From positions 1-6,795 of the forward strand of contig CAYUPI010000118.1 of NCBI GenBank assembly GCA_964446585.1: a stretch of 6,795 bases of DNA, given 5' to 3'. The notes below the pieces were generated by a model that had not been told where the DNA came from, did no database searches, and saw only the letters and a list, made by a program, of their open reading frames with translations. Within the stretch, counting starts at the first letter, position 1. Each line of letters begins with the position of its first letter. Origin of the DNA: CAYUPI01 sp964446585. Lineage in GTDB: Bacteria > Verrucomicrobiota > Verrucomicrobiia > Limisphaerales > UBA8199. The translations under genes and the position numbers were made by a program. Of the stretch, positions 1-6,559 are shown one piece after another.

Positions 1-893
1 AGGTCGCGCGGCACTCCTGGATTCAACAGCCGCGGCGACACGGCTTCCCTTTCCGCAACAAGGCGCAACGTCTGCGTCAGAGTCTCAGCCATAAACGGTG
101 GCCGTGCCGTCAACAGGTGATACAACACCGCTCCCAAGGAATAAACCTCGCTGACAGGCGTGGTCTCTCCCCGTTTCGGATCCGCCTGCTCCGGGGACAT
201 GTAACTGGGAGTCCCCAGAACCTGTCCAGAGAGTGTCAGGTCTTCGCCAGGCTCAAAGGGCTTGGCCAAGCCAAAGTCGGTAACGTGCGGCACACCCTGG
301 CCGTCCACCAGCACATTGGAAGGCTTCAGATCCCGATGGAGCACGCCGTGTCCATGAGCGTAATGAACCGCCTCGGCGATGGTCTTGAGCCATTGCGCGG
401 CCTGCCGCGCAGCCACCGGCTTTTCTCGCGTCAACTCGGCCAGGCTGCGACCCTCGATCAGCTCCATCGAAAAGTACGGCTGGCCTTCATACTCGCCGAC
501 TTCGTAAATGGAAACGATGTTGGGATGGTTGAGACTGGCGGCCGCTTCGGCCTCCCTGCGAAAGCGTTTGATGGACGTTTCCTTCAGGAACTCCGCGGCC
601 AGCAACACCTTCACTGCCACCTTGCGCTTCAGGCTGACCTGCCGGGCACGATAAACGGCTCCCATCCCACCGCGAGCAATCTCCTCGACCAGCTCATAAT
701 CCCCCAGGCAGCGGAGCGGCGAAGCATCAACCTGAACAGACGCGTCCGCGGCTTCCCCTCGGCGGCCGTCCTCAGCCTGGGTGCCAAGGCGAACCAGGCA
801 CGCAGGGCAATTGCCTTCCAACCGCCGCGAGCGTGTCGTGCCACAAGCCGGACATCGGGCTACATCGTTGGTGGACGTTATCACAATTTCCAC
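1..893 (-). CDS. Serine/threonine protein kinase with N-terminal zinc ribbon (C-terminus cut by window edge)
   Basis: Hanks-type (PknB-like) protein kinase that would transfer phosphate from ATP to Ser/Thr of partner proteins. The visible 297 residues begin with a CPAC-x11-CPAC zinc ribbon (C14, C17, C29, C32), common ahead of kinases in Verrucomicrobia and Planctomycetes. The kinase domain starts near residue 65: glycine loop RGGMG (74-78), ATP lysine in VAVK (K95), helix-C glutamate E114, catalytic loop HRDLKPSN (186-193), DFG (206-208) and SPE of the activation segment (E235). All catalytic residues are present, so it should be active. The usual subdomain IX aspartate (SDVYSLG) is E249. 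The frame is closed upstream by TAG at 923-921 and contains no ATG before the glycine loop, so a GTG start is required. The GTG at 893 is chosen; the GTG at 884 is the alternative. The sequence ends in '..NPGVPRDL', within the C-lobe, so any transmembrane or sensor region lies outside the window. It is last in the same-strand cluster. Confidence 0.94.
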   Translation of the reverse strand, partial: MEIVITSTNDVARCPACGTTRSRRLEGNCPACLVRLGTQAEDGRRGEAADASVQVDASPLRCLGDYELVEEIARGGMGAVYRARQVSLKRKVAVKVLLAAEFLKETSIKRFRREAEAAASLNHPNIVSIYEVGEYEGQPYFSMELIEGRSLAELTREKPVAARQAAQWLKTIAEAVHYAHGHGVLHRDLKPSNVLVDGQGVPHVTDFGLAKPFEPGEDLTLSGQVLGTPSYMSPEQADPKRGETTPVSEVYSLGAVLYHLLTARPPFMAETLTQTLRLVAEREAVSPRLLNPGVPRD

Positions 894-1039
894 CGGTCCG
901 TGTTCAACCGGCGCCTGATGCTACAAAACAATGAATCAGCGGCATTAATAATTTAGACGGCGATTGGCACGCGCTGCAGTCCTTATGCGCGCTTCATTCG
1001 CGTTCAATGGCCGATCCTTCATGGTTTGCCTCAAGCACA
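894..1039 (-). other. Intergenic region with possible short upstream reading frames before the kinase
   Basis: This gap between the repeat-protein stop and the kinase GTG contains two tiny minus-strand frames. The first has ATG at 1022 and stop at 947-945, 25 codons, with GAGG (1032-1029) six bases upstream. It encodes a basic peptide starting MKDRPLNANEARIR. Its TAA overlaps the ATG of a 13-codon frame (MPLIHCFVASGAG) in a TAATG arrangement, which stops a few bases before the kinase GTG. No recognisable family, no convincing promoter and no T-tailed terminator were seen. They may be chance frames or a translational leader. Confidence 0.25.
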
Positions 1040-3721
1040 CTACGGAACTAGCTGCACCCGATAATACCGCTGCGGCACCGTGGATGGAACAACATCCGTC
1101 TTGCTGGCTGTGTTGGTTGTAGCCGTCACGTCTCCGTTTACATCCAGCCAGGCGGCGTCCGTGAGATTGGTTTTGTACTGAACGCGGTACACCTGACCTG
1201 GATGAGACAACCACGACAAATCCAGATTCGTCCCCGCCTTGTTGACGCTCGTGATGTAGAGCGGCGCCGGCACGTACTTCCAGAGTTGTCTGCCATTCAA
1301 ACCGTCGTCGGCGGAAAAGAATAGCGTGCCGTTCACGTCCACCAAACTCCAAGGGCTCGAACTGTTCGCGCCCGGATTTATATCCTGGACCAACACCGTG
1401 CCCGCCTCTGTTCCGTCGCTCTTCCATAACTCAGCACCATGCACGCCGTCGTTGGCTACAAATAACAGGGTGCCATCCACGTTCACGAGATTGGTAGGAT
1501 TCGAACCGTGGCTCCCCGGATAGATGTCCTTGACCTGCATCGTGCCTGCCGGGGTCCCATCGCTCTTCCACAACTCAACACCGTTGGTGCCGTCGTTCGC
1601 CGAAAAGAACAATGTACCGTTCACATTCACAAGATTCTGAGGATTCAAACCGTTCGGGGCGGAATAGATGGCCGTGACCATCGAGGTCGTGCCGGCCGCC
1701 CCGGTCCCGTCGCTCTTCCACAACTGACGACCGTAGCCTCCGTAATCGGCCGAAAAGAATAGCGTGCCGTTCACCTTCACAACGTTGGAAGGAAACGAGC
1801 CGTTCGCGCCCGGATAGGTGTCGTTGACCTGGAATGTGCTCGCTGCCGACCCGCCGCTCTTCCAGAGTTCAGTGCCATCCACACCGTCGTTGGCCGAAAA
1901 GAACACGGTGCCATCCACGTTCACGAGATTTGCGGGAGCCGAATTGCTTGTGCCTGGATAAATGTCTTTGATCAGCACCGTGCCCGCGTCCGTCCCGTCG
2001 CTCTTCCACAATTCATAACCATGCACGCCGTCATCGGCCGAAAAGAACACGGTGCCGTCCACGTTCACGAGATTTGCAGGAGCCGAACCGCTCCCGCCTG
2101 GATAGATGTCTTTGATCAGCACCGTTCCCGCCGCTGTCCCGTCGCTCTTCCACAACTCACCACCGTTGGTGCCGTCATAGGCACCAAAGAACAATGTACC
2201 GCTCACATTCACGAAACCCCAAGGATGCGAACTGTAGGGGACCTGTTCCGAGGCGGCCACGTAGCTGCCCGGATAGATGTCCTTGACCAGCACCGTGCCC
2301 GCCTCTGTCCCGTCGCTTTTCCACAATTCATAACCATGGGTACCGTCGTTGGCCGAGCAGAACAGTGTGCCATCCACGTCCACAAGATCGTAAAAAATCG
2401 TGTCGTTGGGGAGCTTCGTGAAAAAGTTGCTGCCCGGATTGATGTCCTTGACCAGCACTGTGCCCGCCGCCGTCCCGTCGCTCTTCCACAATTCATAACC
2501 ATGCACGCCGTCATTGGCCCCAAAGAAGAGCGTGCCGTTCACGTTCACAAGATCGCCAATCACGCGAAAGTCAGAATAGCTCAATGGCCCAATGACGGCC
2601 ACGAGTGACACGCTGTCGCTCAGGGGCAGTTGGGAGAAGTTCGCCGTGATGGATTTGTTGGTCGTCATGGCGACGCTCAGCGGATTGGCCGCGCCGTCGG
2701 CGTCACCGGACCAGCCGGTAAAGAGCCAGCCGAGGTTGGGCAAGGCTGTGAGCGTCACGGATGAGCCGGGTGAATAAGGTGAAGGCCGGTTGGTGACCGG
2801 TCCGGGGTTGTTCGTCACGCTGCCGGAACCGAAAGGCGCGGTGCTGGTCGTGAGATACCAGACAACTTGCAACTGCGCTGGCGCGCTCGTCACGCCGCCC
2901 AACGCATTCGTGACCACTACGGAATAAAAGCCATCGTCCGTGGGTTGCGCGTTTCCGCGTGTGTAACTTGTGTTGGTCGCGTTGGCGATGTCGGCGCCGC
3001 CAAACCGCCACTGATAACCGAATGGCGCGGTGCCGTCCGCCGCAACCGTGAAGGTGAAATTGCTCCCAAGCCCAACTGCCTGGTCCTGGGGTTGATCAGA
3101 TATGAGCGGTGGGCCGGGGCTGAACAGGCGGTCGGCTGGAATGATTTGCCAGGCCTGGCTGGCGCTATACCAGGACAAATGGGCCTCAGCAGAGCCGGTC
3201 TGCTGAAAATACTCCATCTTGATATTGTAGCGGATGCCGGCCTGCAGAGTGTTCGTGCCAATCACATCAGACGGGCTCTTAGCGAACCAGAAGTCTATAA
3301 TCAACTGATTGTTCACCCAAAGCTTGACGCCGTCATCCGTGGTGGCGACGAAGTAATAAGTTTCCGAGAATTGTGGTTCGATCTGTCCGGTCCAGCGGAC
3401 ACAGTAATAGCCGTTATTGGTGATCGGCGTTACGGTGGTCCAGGTGAAATCAATGGATGGATCCCGGCGCGTCATTCTCAGGTTGGCCGGGTTGAAATTG
3501 AGCGAGCTGGGGTAGGTCGTGCTTGAATTCGTATAATATTGTCCGGTCAGGCCCGATTCGGCGGGGTGCAGGCTGAACAAAAGTGCCGAGAGGACCAAGG
3601 CCAAGATGCCGCAGTTTTTGAGGACGACGCCGATGGCGAGACTCTCCAGAAGGCCCCGCGCGGGAATTGGATTACCGTGTCGCCGCGTGACGCTCGTGCA
3701 TTCGGAAATGGTATCGAACAT
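1040..3721 (-). CDS. Secreted PA14 / Ig-like / InlB-like / ELWxxDGT-repeat surface protein
   Basis: Large exported protein of 893 residues with probable binding or adhesive function; no enzyme motif is seen. A long n-region precedes a hydrophobic signal segment (about 36-50, ILALVLSALLFSL) with likely cleavage near PAES (53-56). Residues 57-202 form a PA14-like beta-barrel (GLTGQYY start, TTDDGVKLWVNNQLI at 127-141), a fold often linked to carbohydrate binding. Residues 205-287 are Ig-like (YQWRF, DDGFYSVVVTN). Residues 288-364 resemble the divergent InlB/bacterial repeat (GSGSV, GWLFTGWSGDADG, ITANFS). Residues 391-816 are ELWxxDGT repeats. Residues 817-893 form a C-terminal module ending RYYRVQLVP, similar in style to that of the upstream gene. 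The ATG at 3721 is the only upstream start able to include the signal; only a weak GAG lies seven bases before it. The gene sits 73 bases after the HYR-protein gene, with a hairpin between them. Surface location is inferred from the signal and modules. Confidence 0.9.
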   Translation of the reverse strand: MFDTISECTSVTRRHGNPIPARGLLESLAIGVVLKNCGILALVLSALLFSLHPAESGLTGQYYTNSSTTYPSSLNFNPANLRMTRRDPSIDFTWTTVTPITNNGYYCVRWTGQIEPQFSETYYFVATTDDGVKLWVNNQLIIDFWFAKSPSDVIGTNTLQAGIRYNIKMEYFQQTGSAEAHLSWYSASQAWQIIPADRLFSPGPPLISDQPQDQAVGLGSNFTFTVAADGTAPFGYQWRFGGADIANATNTSYTRGNAQPTDDGFYSVVVTNALGGVTSAPAQLQVVWYLTTSTAPFGSGSVTNNPGPVTNRPSPYSPGSSVTLTALPNLGWLFTGWSGDADGAANPLSVAMTTNKSITANFSQLPLSDSVSLVAVIGPLSYSDFRVIGDLVNVNGTLFFGANDGVHGYELWKSDGTAAGTVLVKDINPGSNFFTKLPNDTIFYDLVDVDGTLFCSANDGTHGYELWKSDGTEAGTVLVKDIYPGSYVAASEQVPYSSHPWGFVNVSGTLFFGAYDGTNGGELWKSDGTAAGTVLIKDIYPGGSGSAPANLVNVDGTVFFSADDGVHGYELWKSDGTDAGTVLIKDIYPGTSNSAPANLVNVDGTVFFSANDGVDGTELWKSGGSAASTFQVNDTYPGANGSFPSNVVKVNGTLFFSADYGGYGRQLWKSDGTGAAGTTSMVTAIYSAPNGLNPQNLVNVNGTLFFSANDGTNGVELWKSDGTPAGTMQVKDIYPGSHGSNPTNLVNVDGTLLFVANDGVHGAELWKSDGTEAGTVLVQDINPGANSSSPWSLVDVNGTLFFSADDGLNGRQLWKYVPAPLYITSVNKAGTNLDLSWLSHPGQVYRVQYKTNLTDAAWLDVNGDVTATTNTASKTDVVPSTVPQRYYRVQLVP
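1274..2551 (-). repeat. ELWxxDGT tandem repeat array, eight full units plus one partial
   Basis: The array lies inside the large surface-protein gene. Consensus protein unit: LVNVNGTLFFSANDG, then an HGYELWKSDGT-like stretch, then GTVLVKDIYPG and a serine/asparagine-rich linker. The usual period is about 48 residues (144 bases). Units 1 and 2 are longer because of linker insertions (FFTKLPNDTIF and YVAASEQVPYSSH). Unit 5 is degenerate at its hallmark (WKSGGS), and unit 6 carries one extra residue and lacks the PG turn. Unit 9 stops after RQLWKY. Units 4 and 5 are nearly identical in DNA over parts of the period (for example starting at 2041 and 1897, exactly 144 bases apart), indicating a fairly recent duplication or gene conversion. 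The family name follows the known ELWxxDGT repeat model; the blade-like fold is inference. Confidence 0.92.
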
Positions 3722-3744
3722 ACAAAGTCTCAGTTCCGACTAGT

Positions 3745-3790
3745 GACCCAAGCCGGGAGCATAGGTGAGGATCGACCCTCCCGCTTGGTC
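3745..3790 (-). terminator. GC-rich hairpin between HYR-protein and repeat-protein genes
   Basis: An inverted repeat pairs 3745-3759 with 3778-3790 through 13 base pairs, with two single-base bulges on one arm and an 18-base loop. It begins four bases after the HYR-gene stop and ends 23 bases before the next ATG. No T-run follows on the minus strand, so it is not a textbook intrinsic terminator. It may be an attenuator, an RNA-stabilising 3' hairpin, or a structure influencing translation of the downstream gene. Confidence 0.4.
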
Positions 3791-3794
3791 AGCT

Positions 3795-5033
3795 TCACGG
3801 CGAGAGAACGCGATAAAACCGCGCCGGCAAGAGCGCGCTGTCCGGATCGTCAAACTCGATCGCGCCGTCCGCGTCGGCCGTAAAGGAGCCAGCGGTGACC
3901 CAGTCAGTCAGGTTAGTCGAGGTCTCGATGACCCATTTGTCGCCGGGGAAGGCCAGGAAATGTAGTTTGATGCCGTGACCGGTCGCCAGGATACCCGCCT
4001 GCACCTCAAGATGAATCGCGTGCGACCAGGCATTGCGGTAATGCTCGATCGCGTTCAAAGGATTACCCGCCGCTGCATCGGCATCGCCCAGGGCAATTTC
4101 GTTCTGGTCCTCGGCAATCTTTTTGGCAGCCGTAACGCTGGCCGCTGCTTCCTGAACGCTGATGACCGCCAGCAGCCGGTCAGCCTTCACCAACCGCGCG
4201 ATGAATCCCTGCAATGTCGGGGCTGGAATTGTGCTGCGGTTGTCGCCGATCAAATCGAGCAGCTTGCCGACCGCGTCTTTTTCGTTCTGGAAGACCGAGT
4301 CTCCCTGCTTGCGAACCAGGTGCGTTTCGTCCACCCATAACGCGGGAGCCAGCGAGGCCGTCAGAGAAGCGATGGCGGCATCCAACCGGTTATCGTCGGC
4401 GCTGCTGGTCACGTTCGTGCGCAGCGCGATCATCTCGGCCAGCACATCCTGTTTGACGCCGCGCGCGCCGACTACGGTCACGGTGAAACTGCACGAGGCG
4501 ACGTTGCTGGCTGCGTCCACTGCCAGGGCCGTGACCGTCGTCATGCCAATGGGGAACAGGCTGCCGGAGGGTGGCGTAAAGGTGAGGACCACCGAAGGGC
4601 AGATATCCGTCGTCGTTAGTGAGATATTTACGACTGCGCCACTCGCGTCATTGAACTCCACCGTTAAATTCGTTGGACAGGTGATCGAAGGTGGAGTGTT
4701 TGCGGTACAGAGCACGAAATCCGGCGAATCGGCCGAGGACACTCCTCCCGGCGAATAGCCCGTCGTATTCAGCGTGAAGTCGGTCGAATCAGCCGAGGAG
4801 ACTCCTCCGGGCGAAAAACCCGTCGTGTTGAGCGTGAAATCCTGCGAGTCGCTAAATACGGCATCCGCGCACGCCGCTGCGGGCGCAAGCAGCAGGAGGG
4901 ACGCAAACAGTAACGGCATTAACAACGAACGACACCCGTCAGACGACTTCCCTTTCGTTCCATCCGGGGCGCCGCCGTCCACGATGACGTCGTGTGGCTG
5001 ATCCACAGGTGGTGATAGAGGCTCGGAGGTCAT
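3795..5033 (-). CDS. Secreted HYR-domain protein with helical region and C-terminal 'FYRV' module
   Basis: Exported protein of 412 residues, function unknown. A long n-region (1-36) leads to a hydrophobic segment (about 37-54, LLMPLLFASLLLLAPAAA) and a likely cleavage near ACADA (54-58). AAAC at 52-55 is a poor lipobox but leaves lipoprotein processing possible. Residues 62-109 contain a 20-residue tandem repeat (DFTLNTTGFSPGGVSSADS). Residues 114-187 form a HYR (hyalin repeat) Ig-like domain with ITCP at 117-120 and cysteines C119, C145 and C181. Residues about 193-345 are helix-rich with no family recognised; the stretch LWVDETHLVRKQGDSVFQNE (232-251) may be a conserved core. Residues 352-412 form a beta module with WVIETSTNLTDW and the end RFYRVLSP. 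The ATG at 5033 lacks a clear ribosome-binding site. M39 is an alternative start, but it would remove R36, the positive charge just before the hydrophobic core. It lies between the SUMF1 gene (74 bases) and the ELW gene (73 bases). Confidence 0.87.
   Translation of the reverse strand: MTSEPLSPPVDQPHDVIVDGGAPDGTKGKSSDGCRSLLMPLLFASLLLLAPAAACADAVFSDSQDFTLNTTGFSPGGVSSADSTDFTLNTTGYSPGGVSSADSPDFVLCTANTPPSITCPTNLTVEFNDASGAVVNISLTTTDICPSVVLTFTPPSGSLFPIGMTTVTALAVDAASNVASCSFTVTVVGARGVKQDVLAEMIALRTNVTSSADDNRLDAAIASLTASLAPALWVDETHLVRKQGDSVFQNEKDAVGKLLDLIGDNRSTIPAPTLQGFIARLVKADRLLAVISVQEAAASVTAAKKIAEDQNEIALGDADAAAGNPLNAIEHYRNAWSHAIHLEVQAGILATGHGIKLHFLAFPGDKWVIETSTNLTDWVTAGSFTADADGAIEFDDPDSALLPARFYRVLSP
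4711..4860 (-). repeat. 60-base tandem repeat in the HYR-protein gene
   Basis: Positions 4741-4800 and 4801-4860 are direct copies with an exact 60-base offset. They differ at about ten of the first fifty positions, then diverge. A partial third copy occupies 4711-4740. The period keeps the reading frame and encodes 20-residue units (DFTLNTTGFSPGG, DFTLNTTGYSPGG, then DFVLCTANTPP) directly after the signal peptide. It looks like a short extracellular spacer or beta-strand repeat. Confidence 0.85.
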
Positions 5034-5107
5034 ATTCTTAGGTGGTTGCCCCGTGGCGCTGGCTCAAGCGTTTCCTTCGATTCATCGCTCCAACAATCCA
5101 TCAGGCG
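5034..5107 (-). other. Short intergenic gap within the cluster
   Basis: These 74 bases separate the SUMF1-gene stop from the HYR-gene ATG. I see no strong hairpin, no T-run, no recognisable promoter and no clear Shine-Dalgarno sequence before the ATG at 5033. The absence of a terminator is compatible with read-through from the SUMF1 gene. Confidence 0.4.
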
Positions 5108-6559
5108 TCACAGCCCTCGCACGCAGCGAAAGCCGATATCCCAGTTAGCGAACTGGGGCACGAGGGTGAAACGGCTGGCACACCGACAGTAGCCGGCGTT
5201 GGCGTACCACGAGCCACCGCGCAACACACGATAGCTCCCGGTGCTCGGACCCTGCGGGTCGCTTTGCCCCGGCGCATAGTAGGTTGTGCCGTACCAGTCC
5301 CCGCACCACTCAAAGACATTCCCGGCCATGTCATACAGGCCGTACGTGTTTGGGTAGAAGCGGACCTGCGGGATGGTGGTATTGGGGCTGGGGGTTGTGT
5401 AAGGCGGTGATCCGGTCGCATAGTACGAGTTATAGCCATTGGGCCCACCGTCGTAGGAAAAGGCGTTCGGCTCCCCGTAATAGTTGGCATGACTGGTCGT
5501 TATGACGTCGAAGAAGGAGGGGTCGTAGAAGGGGTAGGGAAAGTAGAGCTGCGGAAATCGGGTGCTTGTCAGCCCACCGCGGGCGGCCTTCTCCCACTCC
5601 GCCTCCGTCGGCAGCCGGTAACCGTTGGCTCCTGGCTTCACGTGCGGGATGGTTGAAGCAGCCGTGCCAGTCCTCAGGACGGTCGAGTATGTGCCGTCAG
5701 TGTAATAAACCGGCGTCGCCCCTTCCATCTCCGAGCGCGCGTTGCACCACTTCACCGCGTCCAGCCAGTTGACGGTTTGGACCGGATGGTCCGGCGCCTT
5801 GAAGGATCCCGCGTCCTCGAAAACGTAACCGTGAGCGTCGGCGTAACCCTCTTTTACCAGGTTCCACCGTCCGCCGGTGACGGGGGTGCTGTCCATGAGG
5901 AAGGCGCTGACATAGACCGGATACTGCGGCGCGTCAGTAATGTCGGGGTCGCCCGAACCTTGCGAGGCCACAAAATTGCCTCTCAGGTAACTACCAGGGG
6001 GAATGAGGACCAAGCCAGAGTCATTGGCGTACACGCGGACGCGGCAATTGGCAGTATAATGGCCGTCCCAGTCCTTGCCCGCGTACCAGGTCACTGACTT
6101 CGTCGTCGGAGTGGCAGTAACCGGGCCAAAGTCGCCAAAAACCGTGGAGGCGGGTACAGTCCAAGTAGCGCCCGAGTCCTTCGAGACCGCGATCCCGATG
6201 TTGACATTGGTCGAGTCCGGGTCACTAAGGTCAAAGTGGATGTCCACTATGTTGGTGCCAGGGCGTTGGGCAGCGGTCACGTTGGCGACCACCGGCGAGC
6301 CGGCGCTGGCTCCAAACGTGAAGGCGCTAAGCAGCATCGTCGCGGCCAGAGCCCGTACGTGGGGCTTGCGCAACAGGCGGCCGAGGCCGAGGCAAGTGCA
6401 GGGGTTCAAAACTGTTCTCATAACAGTGTGTTGGTTTTTCATTGGCCGGTGTCGCGTGAGGGAATTCTGGCGTTCAACGACATAAGGGGAAAAGAGGGTG
6501 TCCAGGACTGGAGGTGGAGATAGAGAATGACCGGCTTTGGATTCAGGCATTGTGCTCAT
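5108..6559 (-). CDS. Secreted Ig-like plus SUMF1/FGE-fold protein
   Basis: Formylglycine-generating-enzyme-fold protein of 483 residues. The hydrophobic signal segment is about 70-84 (ALAATMLLSAFTFGA), with likely cleavage at ASA (84-86). Residues 88-180 form a beta-sandwich (VVANVTAAQRPGTNIVDIHF, DSGATWTVPAS, WYAGKDWDG) often seen before this fold in Verrucomicrobia. The FGE-sulfatase domain runs about 183-482: LVLIPPGSYLRGN, HPVQTVNWLDAVKWCN (258-273), GYRLPTEAEWEKAARGG (313-329), GLYDMAGNVFEW (407-418), RVLRGGSW (444-451) and GFRCVRGL at the end. True FGEs convert a sulfatase cysteine to formylglycine using two cysteines separated by four residues. Here the region has C458-R-C460, so genuine FGE activity is doubtful and the fold may serve binding or another oxidation. 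No sulfatase lies in the window. The ATG at 6559 is chosen for its AGGAAAGGA site, but it gives a very long n-region; M40 (6442) and M47 (6421) lack such a site but would give more ordinary signal peptides. It is first in the cluster. Confidence 0.92.
   Translation of the reverse strand: MSTMPESKAGHSLSPPPVLDTLFSPYVVERQNSLTRHRPMKNQHTVMRTVLNPCTCLGLGRLLRKPHVRALAATMLLSAFTFGASAGSPVVANVTAAQRPGTNIVDIHFDLSDPDSTNVNIGIAVSKDSGATWTVPASTVFGDFGPVTATPTTKSVTWYAGKDWDGHYTANCRVRVYANDSGLVLIPPGSYLRGNFVASQGSGDPDITDAPQYPVYVSAFLMDSTPVTGGRWNLVKEGYADAHGYVFEDAGSFKAPDHPVQTVNWLDAVKWCNARSEMEGATPVYYTDGTYSTVLRTGTAASTIPHVKPGANGYRLPTEAEWEKAARGGLTSTRFPQLYFPYPFYDPSFFDVITTSHANYYGEPNAFSYDGGPNGYNSYYATGSPPYTTPSPNTTIPQVRFYPNTYGLYDMAGNVFEWCGDWYGTTYYAPGQSDPQGPSTGSYRVLRGGSWYANAGYCRCASRFTLVPQFANWDIGFRCVRGL

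Noticed and set aside
117..956. Long plus-strand open frame of 279 codons opposite the kinase
   Set aside because: It is the antisense of the kinase, whose minus-strand frame shows all canonical kinase motifs. The plus-strand translation shows no domain pattern.
970..991. CGCGC/GCGCG inverted repeat as a terminator after the ELW gene
   Set aside because: Only five pairs with a 12-base loop and no following T-run; expected by chance in GC-rich DNA.
945..1427. Minus-strand 160-codon frame overlapping the 3' end of the ELW gene
   Set aside because: Most of it is an out-of-frame reading of the ELW gene with low-complexity Arg/Gly content. Only its last 25 codons lie in intergenic DNA and are discussed separately.
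1274..2551. CRISPR-like or other noncoding repeat array
   Set aside because: The 144-base periodicity keeps one open reading frame and encodes ELWxxDGT protein units, so it is a coding repeat.
2021..2608. Plus-strand open frame of 195 codons with repeated 'PVALPQ' and 'AVIGRKE' segments
   Set aside because: The repeats merely mirror the 144-base ELW repeats on the opposite strand; it has no independent coding evidence.
4162..4758. Plus-strand open frame of 198 codons
   Set aside because: Antisense of the HYR-domain protein, which has a signal peptide and conserved cysteines.
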